Of a stretch of DNA of 64,000 nt, positions 33,764 through 44,916 are shown piece after piece. Every line of letters begins with the position of its first letter. Within the stretch, counting starts at the first letter, position 1. The notes under the pieces were generated by a model. That model was not told the DNA's origin. It did not search any database and saw only the letters and a program-made list of their open reading frames with translations. This DNA is from Methylomagnum ishizawai (GTDB taxonomy: Bacteria; Pseudomonadota; Gammaproteobacteria; Methylococcales; Methylomonadaceae), in the NCBI GenBank assembly GCA_945861705.1, contig CAMAVM010000007.1:38049-102048 (forward strand). The letters are read 5' to 3'. Both the position numbers and the translations under genes were made by a program.

Positions 33764-35611
33764 CTAGTTATTATAATGGATAGACAGGAAGTAGTTCATA
33801 CCTTGCTGATTGTAAGTGTCGACTGTTTGGTAGTTTTTATCCAACAAGTTATTGAGTTTGGCGCTTAACATCCAGTTTTTATCGATATGGTAAGCAGCAC
33901 GTAAATCAAGAGTGACGTAGCCTGCAACCTTGATGTTATTGTCAGGATCGTTAAAACGATGGTCTTGTGCCATTACATTAGCACCCAAATCAAACTGCCC
34001 GAATGAGCGGGATAGGTCGAAAGACAGTGATTTATCGGCGCGGCGAGGCAGTCGTTTATTGGTTTCCCTAATCTCAGGATTTAGCATGGTCATGTTCAAC
34101 TTGGCATTCCAGCCTTGCCATTGTGTGCCGATTTCAGCTTCTAAGCCGTCAATTTGTGATTTGCCGACGTTTTGGGCACTGTAGTTAAAATTTTTGTCCG
34201 GTACTGGCGTAATGAGATTGTCGATATTGGTGTGGTAAGCGCGTAATTCCCATTGCACCCAATCATGGTCTCCCGCAAGCCCTACCTCAACCGAAGTGGA
34301 CTCTTCAGGCTTCAAATTTCGATTGCCATATCTAGGATAATAAAGATCATTAAAAGACGGTGCTTTAAAGGCGTTGCCAAAATTGGCAAACGTGCTGATG
34401 CCGTAGTCCCAGTTAGACCGCCATCCGACATTGCCGGTCACATAATTGCCAAATTGTTCGTTTTTGTCCCAGCGCACTGAGGCATTCACAAAATGGTTAT
34501 CTAAAAATTGGCCGTGGTATTCACCAAACACACCTATGTCATAACGTGATTTTTCAGTGTACGCTACTGTGCTTTCGACTTCATCAAGACGATAATCCGA
34601 GCCAAGGATTAGTTTATGTTCATCGGTTAAAGCGACCTCATTCAACCAACTGGCATTCCAGCGCGTGGAATTAAAACGGCTGTCGAAGGCGTTGTTCGTA
34701 AAAAACGTATCATACTCATCGCGGCTTTGCCCTAAACGTAGCGTTGTGTGCCAGTTATCAACAATATACATATTGCCTGACAAGCCAACAGTTTGGGTAA
34801 TAAATTCTGAATGATCGCCGCCAAAATTGGCATCAAATTCGGTATCGCCTTCAGCGCGAATAAAGTTGGCTTCCACTTCGGCATTATTGTCAAAGCGATG
34901 TCCCGCTCGTGCATTCATGGCAGTGTTTTGGTAGCCGTCCCGATCTGGTTGGCTAAAACCGAATGGCCCTGTAATAGGCCGACGCGCATTTATGCCTTCC
35001 GTACCAATCGAAGATGCACCTAAGCTGTACCAATTGTTCCGCCATTTACCACTTACATTACCCGCAGTACGGTAAGTATCGTAAGAGCCGCCACCTGCAT
35101 CCAGGCTAAACTGGGGCTTTTCGGAATCACCACCTTTGCGGGTGAAAATTTGGATAACACCGCCGATAGCTTCCGAACCATACAAGCTAGACTGCGGACC
35201 ACGAATAATCTCGATGCGCTCAACCTGGTCAATAGGCACAAATTCAAAAGGCGTAGAACCCAAGGTTGCAGACCCCACTTTGATACCATCGACCAATACC
35301 AACACATGATCGGAATTGGTGCCGCGCATAAACACGCTGGTGGTTGTTCCCAAGCCGCCGCTTTGGGTCATATCAAGTCCTGTCGTACCCCGTAAAAGCT
35401 CAGGCAGAGTTTTAACCTGCAATCGCTCAATATCTTTACGGGTGTATATGGTGGATGCTGTTGATAGCTGCTTTTTAGGGGTTTCTGACCGCGTTGCGGT
35501 AACCACCATTTCAGGTAAATCGACTATGTTTTGTGTTGGATCGGTTTGTGCGTGTAACAGTGGTGCGTTAACACCCGTAAGTAATAATGAGCTGAATAAG
35601 AGTTTTTTCAT
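33764..35611 (-). CDS. btuB: TonB-dependent vitamin B12 receptor
   Basis: The 615-residue product has a signal peptide (MKKLLFSSLLLTGVNAPLLHA), a TonB box (DLPEMVVTATR near mature residue 15) and a plug domain (LPELLRGTTGLDM, then GGLGTTTSVFMRGTNSDHVLVLVDG). A 22-strand barrel follows, with the C-terminal aromatic-rich strand NYFLSIHYNN. The fold and motifs match BtuB, and the cobalamin riboswitch directly upstream confirms the substrate class. AGAGGA precedes the ATG at 35611; the longer frame to 35707 reads through the riboswitch region. It would need TonB-ExbBD encoded elsewhere. Confidence 0.94.
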   Translation of the reverse strand: MKKLLFSSLLLTGVNAPLLHAQTDPTQNIVDLPEMVVTATRSETPKKQLSTASTIYTRKDIERLQVKTLPELLRGTTGLDMTQSGGLGTTTSVFMRGTNSDHVLVLVDGIKVGSATLGSTPFEFVPIDQVERIEIIRGPQSSLYGSEAIGGVIQIFTRKGGDSEKPQFSLDAGGGSYDTYRTAGNVSGKWRNNWYSLGASSIGTEGINARRPITGPFGFSQPDRDGYQNTAMNARAGHRFDNNAEVEANFIRAEGDTEFDANFGGDHSEFITQTVGLSGNMYIVDNWHTTLRLGQSRDEYDTFFTNNAFDSRFNSTRWNASWLNEVALTDEHKLILGSDYRLDEVESTVAYTEKSRYDIGVFGEYHGQFLDNHFVNASVRWDKNEQFGNYVTGNVGWRSNWDYGISTFANFGNAFKAPSFNDLYYPRYGNRNLKPEESTSVEVGLAGDHDWVQWELRAYHTNIDNLITPVPDKNFNYSAQNVGKSQIDGLEAEIGTQWQGWNAKLNMTMLNPEIRETNKRLPRRADKSLSFDLSRSFGQFDLGANVMAQDHRFNDPDNNIKVAGYVTLDLRAAYHIDKNWMLSAKLNNLLDKNYQTVDTYNQQGMNYFLSIHYNN

Positions 35612-35732
35612 GTTGTCCTCTGCGCCGCCCGCGCATGATAGTGACTTAATCACAGGGGAGGACAGACGAAGACGCAAGCCGATAGACATCGACTTACTTC
35701 GCAACACAGCCCTCCGCTGTACCGAATATGCT

Positions 35733-35932
35733 TACAGGCAGGTCTCCGGGCTTATCAGTGGCTAAATCTTAAATAGATTTAGCCTGAATCATCACCTTCC
35801 CATGCAAAAACACAGTGGCACAAGATGATTCTTTACTGACATACCGTTGCGGGGGCAGCGTCGGCTTTGATTAAATCTTACCGACTTCCCGTTTAATCCT
35901 CAGGTGGTGAAACCGTACGGAACCTTAAAGCA
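35733..35932 (-). ncRNA. cobalamin (AdoCbl-type) riboswitch
   Basis: On the minus strand the conserved blocks run in order: AAGGTTC, GGTTTCACCACC, GGGAAGTCGG, GCTGCCCCCGCAACGG, GCCACTG, GGGAAGG and GCCCGGAGACCTGCC (the B12-box region). An extra perfect hairpin, GGCTAAATCT/AGATTTAGCC (35760-35784), is inserted in the last variable arm. It lies about 120 bases upstream of btuB and would shut off expression when cobalamin is bound. Confidence 0.93.
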
Positions 35933-35939
35933 GGTGGCG

Positions 35940-35967
35940 ATTATAGCCATTTATGTTGATAAAGCAA
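35940..35967 (-). promoter_or_regulatory. sigma-70 promoter of the btuB riboswitch transcript
   Basis: On the minus strand it reads TTGCTT, 16 bases, then TATAAT (plus coordinates 35962-35967 and 35940-35945). It would start transcription at about 35933, at the edge of the first riboswitch helix. Confidence 0.75.
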
Positions 35968-36012
35968 GCGATGAACCGTATTCTTATCGGATTATGGTAT
36001 CTCTGGATAAGT

Positions 36013-36110
36013 TGATTCCACTTATGGTTCGACAAGCTATGAACAAATGGAATCAACGTGTTACCGTTCTTCCTGAGTCTGTCGAGGCTTCACAGGGCAT
36101 TCTTAAGGAC
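36013..36110. repeat. REP-like palindromic repeat, degraded
   Basis: GATTCCA...TGGAATC arms surround GGTTCGACAAGC. They are followed by a TTCTTCCTGAGTCTGTCGAGG block, recalling the dispersed 'GTTCGACAAGC / CCTGAGCTTGTCGAAGG' repeats of many gammaproteobacteria. A short open frame across it (35904-36122) has no support. Confidence 0.45.
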
Positions 36111-36136
36111 AATTTTATGTAGGCCCCGCAGTTGGT

Positions 36137-36952
36137 TTAATGCTGACAATTAATACAAAATACTGTCGAACGGTTAGTGATTCTTATTTCCTTCAAAGGC
36201 TGCTGGCAGTGTATGCAAGGGTGTCCGGCACGACCATACACACGTAGCTGTTGCTTAAAATAGCCGGGATTTCCGGCTTCATTGACAAAATTCCGCAGCG
36301 TTGTCCCGCCTTGTTGGATGGCATCCTGTAATACGGTTTTGATGCAGCCAGCCAGATGTTGATAACGTGCCAGCGAAATTTTCCCGGCATGGCGTGAGGG
36401 ATGGATTCCCGCCATAAACAAGGCTTCATTAGCGTAAATATTGCCAACGCCGACGACAATATGGCTATCCATGATGAATGATTTCACGGGCATTTTGCGA
36501 TTCCTGGACTGTTGGTGAAGATGCTTGCCGTCAAAATCCGGCAGTAGCGGTTCTGGGCCTAAGTCTTTGAGTAAACTGTGTTCTGCTGGTGGAGATGTTG
36601 TCCACAACACCGCACCAAAGCGGCGGGGGTCGTTATAACGTAGCACCGTGCCATTGTTGAAGAGGAAGTCGATGTGGTCGTGCTTACCGGCAGATATATC
36701 TTCAGGAAGAATCCGTAAGCTACCGGACATGCCTAAATGCAAAATCACCGTACCTACATCAGTAGTGAACAACAGGTATTTAGCTCTTCTGGAGACTGAC
36801 CTGATGCTGAAGCCAGTCAAGGTTTCATTCAGCGTTTTCGGTACAGGCCAGCGTAATTGCGGTTGCCTGATAATGACTTGTTTGACAATCTGACCATGAA
36901 TATGTGGCGCGATCCCACGAGCTGTGGTTTCGACTTCGGGTAGTTCTGGCAT
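36137..36952 (-). CDS. mutM: formamidopyrimidine-DNA glycosylase
   Basis: A 271-residue bifunctional glycosylase/AP lyase that removes 8-oxoguanine. The N-terminus PELPEVETTARG supplies the catalytic Pro (after Met removal) and Glu. The helix-two-turn-helix region contains the conserved VGVGNIYANEALF (about 164-176). A C-terminal zinc finger CIHCQQP...CINC (about residues 246-270) completes the fold. Length and motifs are those of a normal, intact Fpg. It is transcribed alone between the btuB leader and gltD. Confidence 0.95.
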   Translation of the reverse strand: MPELPEVETTARGIAPHIHGQIVKQVIIRQPQLRWPVPKTLNETLTGFSIRSVSRRAKYLLFTTDVGTVILHLGMSGSLRILPEDISAGKHDHIDFLFNNGTVLRYNDPRRFGAVLWTTSPPAEHSLLKDLGPEPLLPDFDGKHLHQQSRNRKMPVKSFIMDSHIVVGVGNIYANEALFMAGIHPSRHAGKISLARYQHLAGCIKTVLQDAIQQGGTTLRNFVNEAGNPGYFKQQLRVYGRAGHPCIHCQQPLKEIRITNRSTVFCINCQH

Positions 36953-36969
36953 GGATTATTTATATCCCT

Positions 36970-37049
36970 CTCATCCTATCTTAGCGGCGCAGATTCCCTA
37001 CCTGCTACCACTTCCGCCATCCCTGGCGGTCGTCCCTCAAGGGAGAAGG
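36970..37049. repeat. 84-bp interspersed repeat, copy B
   Basis: This is the second copy of the element at 1601-1684, with the same block order including the perfect CCGCCA/TGGCGG hairpin and CCCTCAAGGGAGAAGG. It lies between mutM and gltD. Confidence 0.8.
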
Positions 37050-37097
37050 AACTAAATCGGCATTGTTCTGGGAAGAGGGTATTTATTGACGTGCTAA

Positions 37098-38540
37098 TTA
37101 TCTAGGCAATTCCGAATAACCCATCAAATACTCATCCACAGCGTGGGCGGCTTGCCTGCCTTCACGGATTGCCCATACTACAAGTGATTGTCCGCGCCGT
37201 CCGTCGCCAGCAGCGAAGACCTTATCTATCGAAGTTTGATATTGCTTTTCGTTAGCTTTGATGTTGCCGCGAGGATCACGTTCTACACCGAGTTCTTGCA
37301 ATAAACCATCATGGACGGGATGGACAAAGCCCATTGCTAAGAGTACCAAATCTGCTTGCAGGGTAAACGCACTGTCAGGCGCTTCGCCCATTTTCCATTG
37401 ACCACCTTCTTGTTTCCATTCAACTTGAATAGCGTTGAGGTGAGTGACTTTACCGTCTTTGCCAGTAACGCTTTTGGTGTTGACACTCCAATGCCGTTGG
37501 CAACCTTCTTCCTGAGAAGACGAGGTACGCAATTTGTTCGGCCACAGCGGCCACGTCATCATTTTGTTTTCTTTTTCGGGCGGCTTGGGAAGAATTTCTA
37601 TCTGCGTGACAGATGCTGCACCTTGTCTAATTGACGTGCCGATACAGTCAGAACCCGTATCGCCACCCCCAATGACAACTACGTGCTTACCTTTCGCACT
37701 GATAGCTATATCTTCGGGAATAACGTCGCCAGCATTGCGCTTGTTTTGTTGGCGAAGGAAGTCCATGGCGTAATGAATGCCGTCTAGCTCATTACGGCCT
37801 GTCACTTCCAGATCACGTGGTTTTTCAGAACCCACCGCTAACACGACTGCATCATAGTCAGCGAGCAACGCTTTTGATGAGATGTTCGCGCCAATATGGC
37901 TGTTAGGCCTGAATTTAACGCCTTCCGCTTGCATTTGGGCAATACGTTTGTCGATAAGATGTTTTTCCATCTTAAAATCGGGGATGCCATAACGTAACAA
38001 GCCGCCGATACGGTCATTTTTTTCATAGACGACCACATCATGACCAGCACGAGCAAGTTGTTGAGCACAGGCCATACCTGACGGACCTGAACCAATAACA
38101 GCAATTCTTTTGCCAGTCTTATGTAAAGGAATTTGGGGTTTAACCCAGCCCATTTCCCAACCTTTGTCGATAATGGCACATTCAATCGACTTGATAGTGA
38201 CGGGTTGGTCGTTCAGGTTAAGCGTACAGGCGGCTTCGCAAGGCGCAGGGCAAATTCGGCCAGTAAATTCGGGGAAGTTATTGGTGCTGTGCAAAATAGC
38301 CAAGGCGTTTTGCCAGTCACCCCGATGCACCATTTCATTCCAATCTGGGATGATATTGTTGACCGGACAACCGTTATGGCAATAAGGAATGCCGCAATCC
38401 ATGCAGCGCGCGCCTTGCTGGGACATTTCCGCATCACTAGGGACGAGTGTGAATTCCCGATAATGCTGAATGCGCTCACTCGCCGGCTTATAGCGTCGTT
38501 CAGCACGCGGAATCTCCATAAACCCAGTTGGTTTACCCAT
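37098..38540 (-). CDS. gltD: glutamate synthase (NADPH) small subunit
   Basis: A 480-residue flavoprotein that passes electrons from NAD(P)H to the large subunit. The N-terminal cysteine ligands for [4Fe-4S] clusters are in [15 protein letters not shown] (about 46-60) and [10 protein letters not shown] (about 97-106). The FAD motif is [15 protein letters not shown] (near 150) and the NADPH motif is [12 protein letters not shown] (near 290). The gene lies 27 bases after gltB, with AGAAGG before its ATG. The operon joins glutamine and 2-oxoglutarate to make glutamate, the main ammonium assimilation route in methanotrophs with glutamine synthetase. Confidence 0.96.
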   Translation of the reverse strand: MGKPTGFMEIPRAERRYKPASERIQHYREFTLVPSDAEMSQQGARCMDCGIPYCHNGCPVNNIIPDWNEMVHRGDWQNALAILHSTNNFPEFTGRICPAPCEAACTLNLNDQPVTIKSIECAIIDKGWEMGWVKPQIPLHKTGKRIAVIGSGPSGMACAQQLARAGHDVVVYEKNDRIGGLLRYGIPDFKMEKHLIDKRIAQMQAEGVKFRPNSHIGANISSKALLADYDAVVLAVGSEKPRDLEVTGRNELDGIHYAMDFLRQQNKRNAGDVIPEDIAISAKGKHVVVIGGGDTGSDCIGTSIRQGAASVTQIEILPKPPEKENKMMTWPLWPNKLRTSSSQEEGCQRHWSVNTKSVTGKDGKVTHLNAIQVEWKQEGGQWKMGEAPDSAFTLQADLVLLAMGFVHPVHDGLLQELGVERDPRGNIKANEKQYQTSIDKVFAAGDGRRGQSLVVWAIREGRQAAHAVDEYLMGYSELPR

Positions 38541-38567
38541 TGTTAATACCTTCTACTTAAATTGACT

Positions 38568-41500
38568 TTATGCGGTTGCGGTTGCTTGCAATACCTGAAT
38601 TTGTTTGAGCGCTTCACGGTAATCAACTGGCATGACTTTGACAAAGCGCGGCAAATAGCTATCCCAGTTTTCTAGGATATGCTGGGCGCGTTGGCTGCCT
38701 GTGTAATGTTTGTGGTTTTGTATCAAGCGTTTCAGCCTTTGGGCATCGTTGCGGGTCATGTCCGACATAATATGGACGCGACCATGGATTTCCATGTCGC
38801 CGCCCTGATGGGCAATCGCTTCTAGCGTTTCATCTTCTGCGGGAATGGGTTCGAGTTCGACCATCGCCATATTGCAACGTCTGTCGAAGTCGCCGAGTTC
38901 ATCCAATACGTAAGCAACTCCACCGGACATGCCGGCAGCAAAGTTACGCCCAGTTTGTCCCAGTACAACTACCACGCCGCCCGTCATGTATTCGCAGCCA
39001 TGATCGCCCACGCCTTCCACGACAGCTATAGCGCCAGAGTTGCGTACAGCAAAGCGTTCACCCGCGATACCATTAAAATAGCATTCACCACTGATTGCGC
39101 CGTATAAAACGGTATTGCCGACAATGATGTTTTCAGCCGGATTAATTTTGCATTCTTTAGGCGGTAAGATGGCGATACGTCCACCGCTCATACCTTTACC
39201 AACGTAATCGTTCCCGTCGCCTTCCAGCTCAATGCTGATGCCTTGGGCTAAAAATGCACCAAAACTTTGTCCGGCAGTGCCTTTGACATGAATAGCGATA
39301 GTGTCATCAGGTAAACCTTTATGCCCATAGCGTTTGGCGACTTCGCCTGACAACATCGCACCAAACGTGCGGTTGATGTTACGGATGGGGATATTGATTT
39401 GCACAGGTTTACCGTTTTCCAACGCAGGTTTGGCTTGTTTTATCAACTCATGGTCGAGAGCATTCTCCAGACCGTGATCTTGCTTTTCGCATTGGTAAAC
39501 CGCCGTATTTTCGGCAACGGCTGGTTTGTAAAAAATACGGCTGAAATCAAGTCCCTGTGCTTTCCAGTGGGCAAGCGCAGGCTGCATGTTCAGCTTATCT
39601 GAACGACCAATCATTTCATTGATGGTACGGAAACCCAACTTAGCCATCCAGCGGCGTACATCTTCAGCTACCAAGAAGAAATAATTGACCACATGTTCAG
39701 GTTGTCCAGTAAAACGTTTTCTGAGTTCAGGGTCTTGCGTCGCAACGCCTACTGGGCAGGTGTTGAGATGACATTTACGCATCATGATACAGCCAGAAAC
39801 GATTAACGGCGCGGTTGCAAAACCAAATTCATCAGCACCCAATAACGCACCAATGATGACATCACGACCAGTACGTAAGCCACCGTCAACTTGTACGGCT
39901 ATACGACCACGAAGTTGGTTAAGCACTAGGGTTTGATGGGTTTCGGCAAGGCCAATTTCCCAAGGCAAGCCAGCGTGTTTGATAGATGTCATCGGGCTTG
40001 CGCCTGTGCCGCCATCATAGCCCGCGATGGTGACATGATCAGCATGGGCTTTGGAAACACCTGCTGCTACCGTGCCAACACCCACTTCAGACACCAGCTT
40101 GACGCTTATTCTGGCTTGAGGGTTTACGTTTTTTAAGTCGTGGATTAGCTGCGCCAGATCCTCAATTGAATAAATATCGTGATGCGGTGGCGGTGATATT
40201 AAACCGACCCCTTGCGTGGAGTGGCGCACCTTGGCGATAACAGCATCCACTTTGTGTCCTGGTAATTGTCCGCCTTCACCCGGTTTAGCGCCTTGGCTGA
40301 TTTTTATCTGAATGTCATCGGCATTGACCAGATATTCGGTGGTCACACCAAAACGTCCGGACGCAACCTGCTTAATGGCTGAACGCATGGAATCACCATT
40401 AGGTAATGGTTTGAAGCGTTCTGACAATTCACCGCCTTCGCCTGTATTCGATTTGCCACCGATACGGTTCATGGCAATCGCCAAGTTGGTATGGGCTTCG
40501 TAGGAAATCGAACCAAATGACATCGCTCCAGTCGCAAAGCGTTTGACGATTGCGGCTGCGGGTTCAACTTCATCTAAAGGAATTGGGGCTGTATCTTCCT
40601 TGAAGGACATTAAGCCGCGCAGCGTCAACAGCGCCTCATTTTGTTCGTCGATTAGGCTACAAAATTCATCAAACAATTCGCGGCTGTTACTGCGGGTTGC
40701 ATGTTGCAATTTACTGATAGAAGCGGGTGTCCAAGTGTGCGCTTCACCGCGAATCCGATAAGCGTATTCACCGCCCACGTCTAGGGCTTCTCTTAGCAAA
40801 GGCGCATTGCCAAATGCAAGTCGATGGCGGCGCACAGTTTCTTCGCTGATTTCTGCAAGTCCAGCGCCTTCGGTGGTGCTGGTCGTGCCTGTGAAATATT
40901 TTTCCAAGAATGGTTCTGATAATCCAATGGCATTAAAAATTTGTGCGCCACAATAAGATTGGTAAGTCGATATGCCCATTTTGGACATGACTTTGAGCAA
41001 ACCCTTAGACACGGCTTTCACGTAGCGTTTATGCGCTTCGTATTCGCTCAGGCCAGCGATGTTTTCACTCAGGTTTGAAAGGGTATCAAAGGCTAAATAG
41101 GGATTGATCGCTTCTGCGCCGTAACCCGCAAGTAAAGCAAAATGCTGTACTTCCCGTGCTTCGCCCGTCTCAATCACCAAGCCGACTTTAGTGCGCAAAC
41201 CTTCCTGCGTCAAAAAATGATGAACGGCGGAGGTGGCCAATAAAGCAGGTATGGCAATATGGGTAGAATCCATATCGCGGTCTGAAAGCGCGAGGATGTT
41301 ATTACCGTCTTCCACGGCGTGTTTTGCCGAAAGGCAAAGTCTGTTAATTGCGCTTTCCATGCCGCTTGCACCCATGTCCGTGGGATAACATAACGTTAAG
41401 GTTTTGGTCTTGAATGCGCCGCCAGTACGGGTTTCGACACGGCGAATCTTTTCCAGATCCTGGTTGGTTAAAATAGGTTGTTCGACTTCAAGGCGCATGT

Positions 41501-43187
41501 GCGTCCCGCCTTCATCCAAGCCTAGCAAGTTAGGCCGAGGACCAATAAACGAAACCAAGGACATCACCAATTCTTCACGAATCGGGTCAATTGCGGGGTT
41601 AGTAACTTGAGCAAAGCCCTGTTTGAAATAATCGTAAAGCATACGAGGGCGTTGTGACAATACCGCCAGCGCCGCATCAATGCCCATCGAACTGATGGCT
41701 TCCTGACCGGTTTGCGCCATTGGTTTGATCAGGAATTCAATGTCTTCCTGGGTATAGCCGAATGCCTGTTGTCTGTCCAGCAAAGTACGGGCATCAGGTG
41801 CCATTGCGGAAACTTCAGCAGGGAGTTTGGCAACATGTATCTGGGTTTTGCTCAGCCAATCCGAGTAAGGATGCGCCTGGGCCAATTGAGCCTTAAGCTC
41901 GGCATCATCAATGATCCGGCCTTGTTCTGTGTCAATCAACAGCATTTTGCCGGGCTGCAAACGCCATTTTTTGATGATTTTGTGTTGTGGAACTTCAATA
42001 ACACCCATTTCTGATGCCATGATGACGAAATCATCGTCAGTCACCAGATAACGGGCAGGTCTCAGGCCGTTTCGATCCAAGGTTGCGCCGATTTGGCGAC
42101 CATCGGTAAAAGCAACGGCGGCTGGGCCATCCCAAGGTTCCATCAGGGCGGCGTTGTATTCGTAAAAAGCCCGCTGTTTTTCATCCATCAAATCGTTGCC
42201 AGCCCACGCTTCGGGAATCAGCAACATCATGGCATGAGCCATGGAATAACCGCCAGCGACTAATAGTTCCAGCGCATTGTCGAAACATGCGGAGTCAGAT
42301 TGGCCTTCTGCGATTAAGGGCCAGAGCTTGTGGATGTCGTCCCCTAACACCTTGGAGGAAATGGAATGGCGGCGTGCTGCCATGCCATTGACATTGCCTG
42401 TCAAGGTATTGATTTCGCCATTATGGGCAATCATCCGAAATGGATGCGCCAAATCCCAGGTTGGGAAGGTATTGGTGGAAAAACGTTGATGCACCAATGC
42501 TAAAGCACTGGTAATGCGTTGATCGCTTAAATCTGGATAAAAAGCGCCTACCTGATTGGCGAGCAGCATCCCTTTGTAAACGATTGTTCTTGAAGATAGG
42601 GACGGCATGTAAAAAGCATGTCCACCGTCCAATTTTAAGTCACGGACGGCATTTTCCACCTGTTTGCGGATGATGAATAATTTGCGTTCAAAGGCATCTT
42701 GATCGACGCAATCTGTGCCCTGACCAATAAAAATCTGCCTGATGAAAGGTTCGACAGGCTTGACCGAATAGCCGAGTTCGCGGTTATCAACAGGCACATC
42801 ACGCCAGCCGAGCAAGGTGGCTTTCTCTTGGGCGACAAATTGAGTCAGTAAGGTTTCGCAGGTAGCGCGGTCAGCTTCATTGCGTGGCAAAAACACCATG
42901 CCAACTGCGTATTCTCCGGCTGCTGGAAGGGAAATTCCGAGTTTGCTGCACTCGTCTTGGAAAAAAGCATCGGGAATTTGTAGTAAGATTCCTGCGCCAT
43001 CACCCGCACAAGGGTCTGCACCCACTGCGCCGCGATGGGTTAAATTCTCAAGTAAATCCAATCCTTGACGCACAATCGCATGGCTTTTTTGCCCTTTTAT
43101 ATGGACGATAAAGCCCACGCCACACGCATCATGTTCGTTGCGCGGGTCATACAAACCTTGTCTGGGCGGTAGATTACTTTGACTCAT
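38568..43187 (-). CDS. gltB: glutamate synthase large subunit
   Basis: A 1539-residue enzyme. A short propeptide ends before Cys22 ([10 protein letters not shown]), the N-terminal nucleophile of the glutaminase domain after cleavage. The FMN domain contains [13 protein letters not shown]. The [3Fe-4S] cysteines are in [15 protein letters not shown] (about residues 1150-1165). The C-terminal GXGXG beta-helix ([32 protein letters not shown]) ends the protein. Full length compared with known bacterial GltB. AGAGG precedes the ATG at 43187. It is the first gene of the gltBD operon. Confidence 0.97.
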   Translation of the reverse strand: MSQSNLPPRQGLYDPRNEHDACGVGFIVHIKGQKSHAIVRQGLDLLENLTHRGAVGADPCAGDGAGILLQIPDAFFQDECSKLGISLPAAGEYAVGMVFLPRNEADRATCETLLTQFVAQEKATLLGWRDVPVDNRELGYSVKPVEPFIRQIFIGQGTDCVDQDAFERKLFIIRKQVENAVRDLKLDGGHAFYMPSLSSRTIVYKGMLLANQVGAFYPDLSDQRITSALALVHQRFSTNTFPTWDLAHPFRMIAHNGEINTLTGNVNGMAARRHSISSKVLGDDIHKLWPLIAEGQSDSACFDNALELLVAGGYSMAHAMMLLIPEAWAGNDLMDEKQRAFYEYNAALMEPWDGPAAVAFTDGRQIGATLDRNGLRPARYLVTDDDFVIMASEMGVIEVPQHKIIKKWRLQPGKMLLIDTEQGRIIDDAELKAQLAQAHPYSDWLSKTQIHVAKLPAEVSAMAPDARTLLDRQQAFGYTQEDIEFLIKPMAQTGQEAISSMGIDAALAVLSQRPRMLYDYFKQGFAQVTNPAIDPIREELVMSLVSFIGPRPNLLGLDEGGTHMRLEVEQPILTNQDLEKIRRVETRTGGAFKTKTLTLCYPTDMGASGMESAINRLCLSAKHAVEDGNNILALSDRDMDSTHIAIPALLATSAVHHFLTQEGLRTKVGLVIETGEAREVQHFALLAGYGAEAINPYLAFDTLSNLSENIAGLSEYEAHKRYVKAVSKGLLKVMSKMGISTYQSYCGAQIFNAIGLSEPFLEKYFTGTTSTTEGAGLAEISEETVRRHRLAFGNAPLLREALDVGGEYAYRIRGEAHTWTPASISKLQHATRSNSRELFDEFCSLIDEQNEALLTLRGLMSFKEDTAPIPLDEVEPAAAIVKRFATGAMSFGSISYEAHTNLAIAMNRIGGKSNTGEGGELSERFKPLPNGDSMRSAIKQVASGRFGVTTEYLVNADDIQIKISQGAKPGEGGQLPGHKVDAVIAKVRHSTQGVGLISPPPHHDIYSIEDLAQLIHDLKNVNPQARISVKLVSEVGVGTVAAGVSKAHADHVTIAGYDGGTGASPMTSIKHAGLPWEIGLAETHQTLVLNQLRGRIAVQVDGGLRTGRDVIIGALLGADEFGFATAPLIVSGCIMMRKCHLNTCPVGVATQDPELRKRFTGQPEHVVNYFFLVAEDVRRWMAKLGFRTINEMIGRSDKLNMQPALAHWKAQGLDFSRIFYKPAVAENTAVYQCEKQDHGLENALDHELIKQAKPALENGKPVQINIPIRNINRTFGAMLSGEVAKRYGHKGLPDDTIAIHVKGTAGQSFGAFLAQGISIELEGDGNDYVGKGMSGGRIAILPPKECKINPAENIIVGNTVLYGAISGECYFNGIAGERFAVRNSGAIAVVEGVGDHGCEYMTGGVVVVLGQTGRNFAAGMSGGVAYVLDELGDFDRRCNMAMVELEPIPAEDETLEAIAHQGGDMEIHGRVHIMSDMTRNDAQRLKRLIQNHKHYTGSQRAQHILENWDSYLPRFVKVMPVDYREALKQIQVLQATATA

Positions 43188-43525
43188 GGGACACCTCTGA
43201 AGTATGTTGATCTAAGGGCTAAGACTTCCCTGTAAACCCTTGTGCCGCAACCCATTTCGATTATTTTTGCGAAGGTCACTGTGCGGCAAAACCACTAAAT
43301 TATACGGATACTCAGCATTTTTGTCACGTAGTGTTTTGTTGTTTGTGGACTTAATGGCGGTTGAATTTGTATACGGAAAAGTGCTTTTATTGTTGATGGA
43401 TGATCTATGTTATCTTTAGTGCCATTATACATCCATCTACCAAGATGCTATTGGGTGGCTGTTGCTAGACGATTTAGGTGGAAATTTAGATTGTCTGCAT
43501 TATCAAGTTTTATTATCGGTAAACC
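43188..43525. other. divergent promoter region between gltB and the hydroxylase gene
   Basis: This is a 338-base AT-rich region with no ORF or RNA gene that I can support. It presumably carries the gltB promoter (minus) and that of the FAD hydroxylase (plus). I looked for a sigma-54 site for gltB and found none convincing. Confidence 0.5.
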
Positions 43526-44743
43526 ATGAAGCAAAATTTTGATGTAATTATTGTAGGCGGCGGCATGGTCGGTGCTGCGGTGGCTTGTAGCTTGGGCGGT
43601 AGTGGCTTGCAGGTGGCAGTGATTGAGAATGCCCCGCCACAACCGTTTTCGCCAGAGCAACCCCATGATTTGAGGGTGTCTGCGCTCAGTATTGCGTCCA
43701 GAAAAATTCTTGAAACCGTTGGTGCTTGGCAAGGTATAGAAAACCGCAGAGTTTGCCCGTTCCGCCGTATGCGCGTGTGGGAAACGGCGGGTGACACCGA
43801 GTTTTGCAGCGATGATATTGATTATCCCCAGTTAGGTTACATCGTAGAAAACAGGGTGATTCAATTGGCTTTGCTTGATCGTTTGGCGGATTTTGACAAT
43901 ATCACCCTTATATCGCCAGTGGTCATCAATAAGATTCAGTATTCCATTGGCAAATCAACGGAAATAGTCTTGGATGATGGTCGGGTGTTATCGACAAAGA
44001 TCCTGGTTGCCGCAGATGGTGGGCAATCTCGCGTGAGGCAAGCTGTTGGTCTGGGCGTGACGAGTTGGGATTACAAACAACACGCCTTGGTCATCTATAT
44101 CGAAACCGAATACGGTCAGCAGGATATTACCTGGCAACGCTTTGTGCCGACAGGGCCGCAAGCATTCTTGCCGTTAAACGGGCATTACGGCTCGATTGTA
44201 TGGTATCACTCGCCGGATGAGGTCAGCCGATTGAAAGCCTTGCCGTTTAATGAGCTAAAAAGCGAATTAATGGCGGCATTTCCAGAGGCTTTAGGTCAGG
44301 TTAAAAACGTATTAGCAACGGCAAGTTTCCCTTTGAAGCGCCAACACGCACAAGCCTACGTCAAGCCCGGCGTGGTATTAGTAGGCGATGCCGCGCACAT
44401 GATAAATCCATTGGCAGGGCAGGGGGTTAACATAGGCCTACTGGATGCTGCCGCTTTGGGTGAAGTGCTGGTCGATGCCGTCAAGCAAGGCATTGATCCC
44501 AGTGAGTTAAAAATATTAAAACAGTACGAAAACATGCGCCGCAATGAAAACCTGAAAATGATGACAGTGATGGACGTGTTCTATCAGGTGTTCAGCAACG
44601 AAATCCTGCCCATGAAAATTGCGCGGAATTTGGGTTTGGGTCTTGCTGAACGAATTCTGCCAGCTAAACATAAAATGATGCGGATGGCGATGGGTTTGGA
44701 AGGCAAGTTGCCTAAACTGGCAAAAGGCGAGCCAATTATATAA
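43526..44743 (+). CDS. UbiH/UbiF/COQ6-family FAD-dependent hydroxylase
   Basis: A 405-residue flavoprotein monooxygenase. Its N-terminal FAD motif is DVIIVGGGMVGAAVACSL. The middle VAADGGQSRVRQAVG (near 160) matches the DG motif, and VLVGDAAHMINPLAGQGVNIGL (near 280) is the second FAD motif characteristic of ubiquinone hydroxylases. It probably hydroxylates a polyprenyl benzoquinone ring at C6 or C5. Whether it is UbiF, UbiH, UbiI or UbiM cannot be set by eye. It is a single gene divergent from gltB, and repeats follow downstream. Confidence 0.85.
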   Translation: MKQNFDVIIVGGGMVGAAVACSLGGSGLQVAVIENAPPQPFSPEQPHDLRVSALSIASRKILETVGAWQGIENRRVCPFRRMRVWETAGDTEFCSDDIDYPQLGYIVENRVIQLALLDRLADFDNITLISPVVINKIQYSIGKSTEIVLDDGRVLSTKILVAADGGQSRVRQAVGLGVTSWDYKQHALVIYIETEYGQQDITWQRFVPTGPQAFLPLNGHYGSIVWYHSPDEVSRLKALPFNELKSELMAAFPEALGQVKNVLATASFPLKRQHAQAYVKPGVVLVGDAAHMINPLAGQGVNIGLLDAAALGEVLVDAVKQGIDPSELKILKQYENMRRNENLKMMTVMDVFYQVFSNEILPMKIARNLGLGLAERILPAKHKMMRMAMGLEGKLPKLAKGEPII

Positions 44744-44916
44744 CCGCGCAAGCCGAGAGGAGTGCATTCCGTGCACCATAAAACGACAAATCGTGGCATT
44801 GTCGGATTTGGTGATGTTGCTTCAAACACCGATGATGTTGGTGCGTAAAACGCACCCTACTTTGCTGCATTATGCGCTGCTAGCGGCACAAGATGCGTTC
44901 CCACGCTGGAGCGTCA
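44744..44916. repeat. repeat-derived intergenic DNA
   Basis: GTGCATTCCGTGCACC followed by AAACGACAAAT resembles 63470-63500, and GTTCCCACGCTGGAGCGTCACTGCC near 44899 is a fragment of the GTTCCCACGCTCCGGCG repeats at 63154 and 63548. No gene is seen. Confidence 0.6.

Noticed and set aside
35904..36122. 72-residue open frame on the plus strand
   Set aside because: It runs across the riboswitch promoter and a REP-like repeat, has no ribosome site and shows no protein-like pattern.
43188..43525. Sigma-54 promoter for gltBD
   Set aside because: I searched both strands for TGGC-N8-9-TGC patterns and found none with the right spacing.
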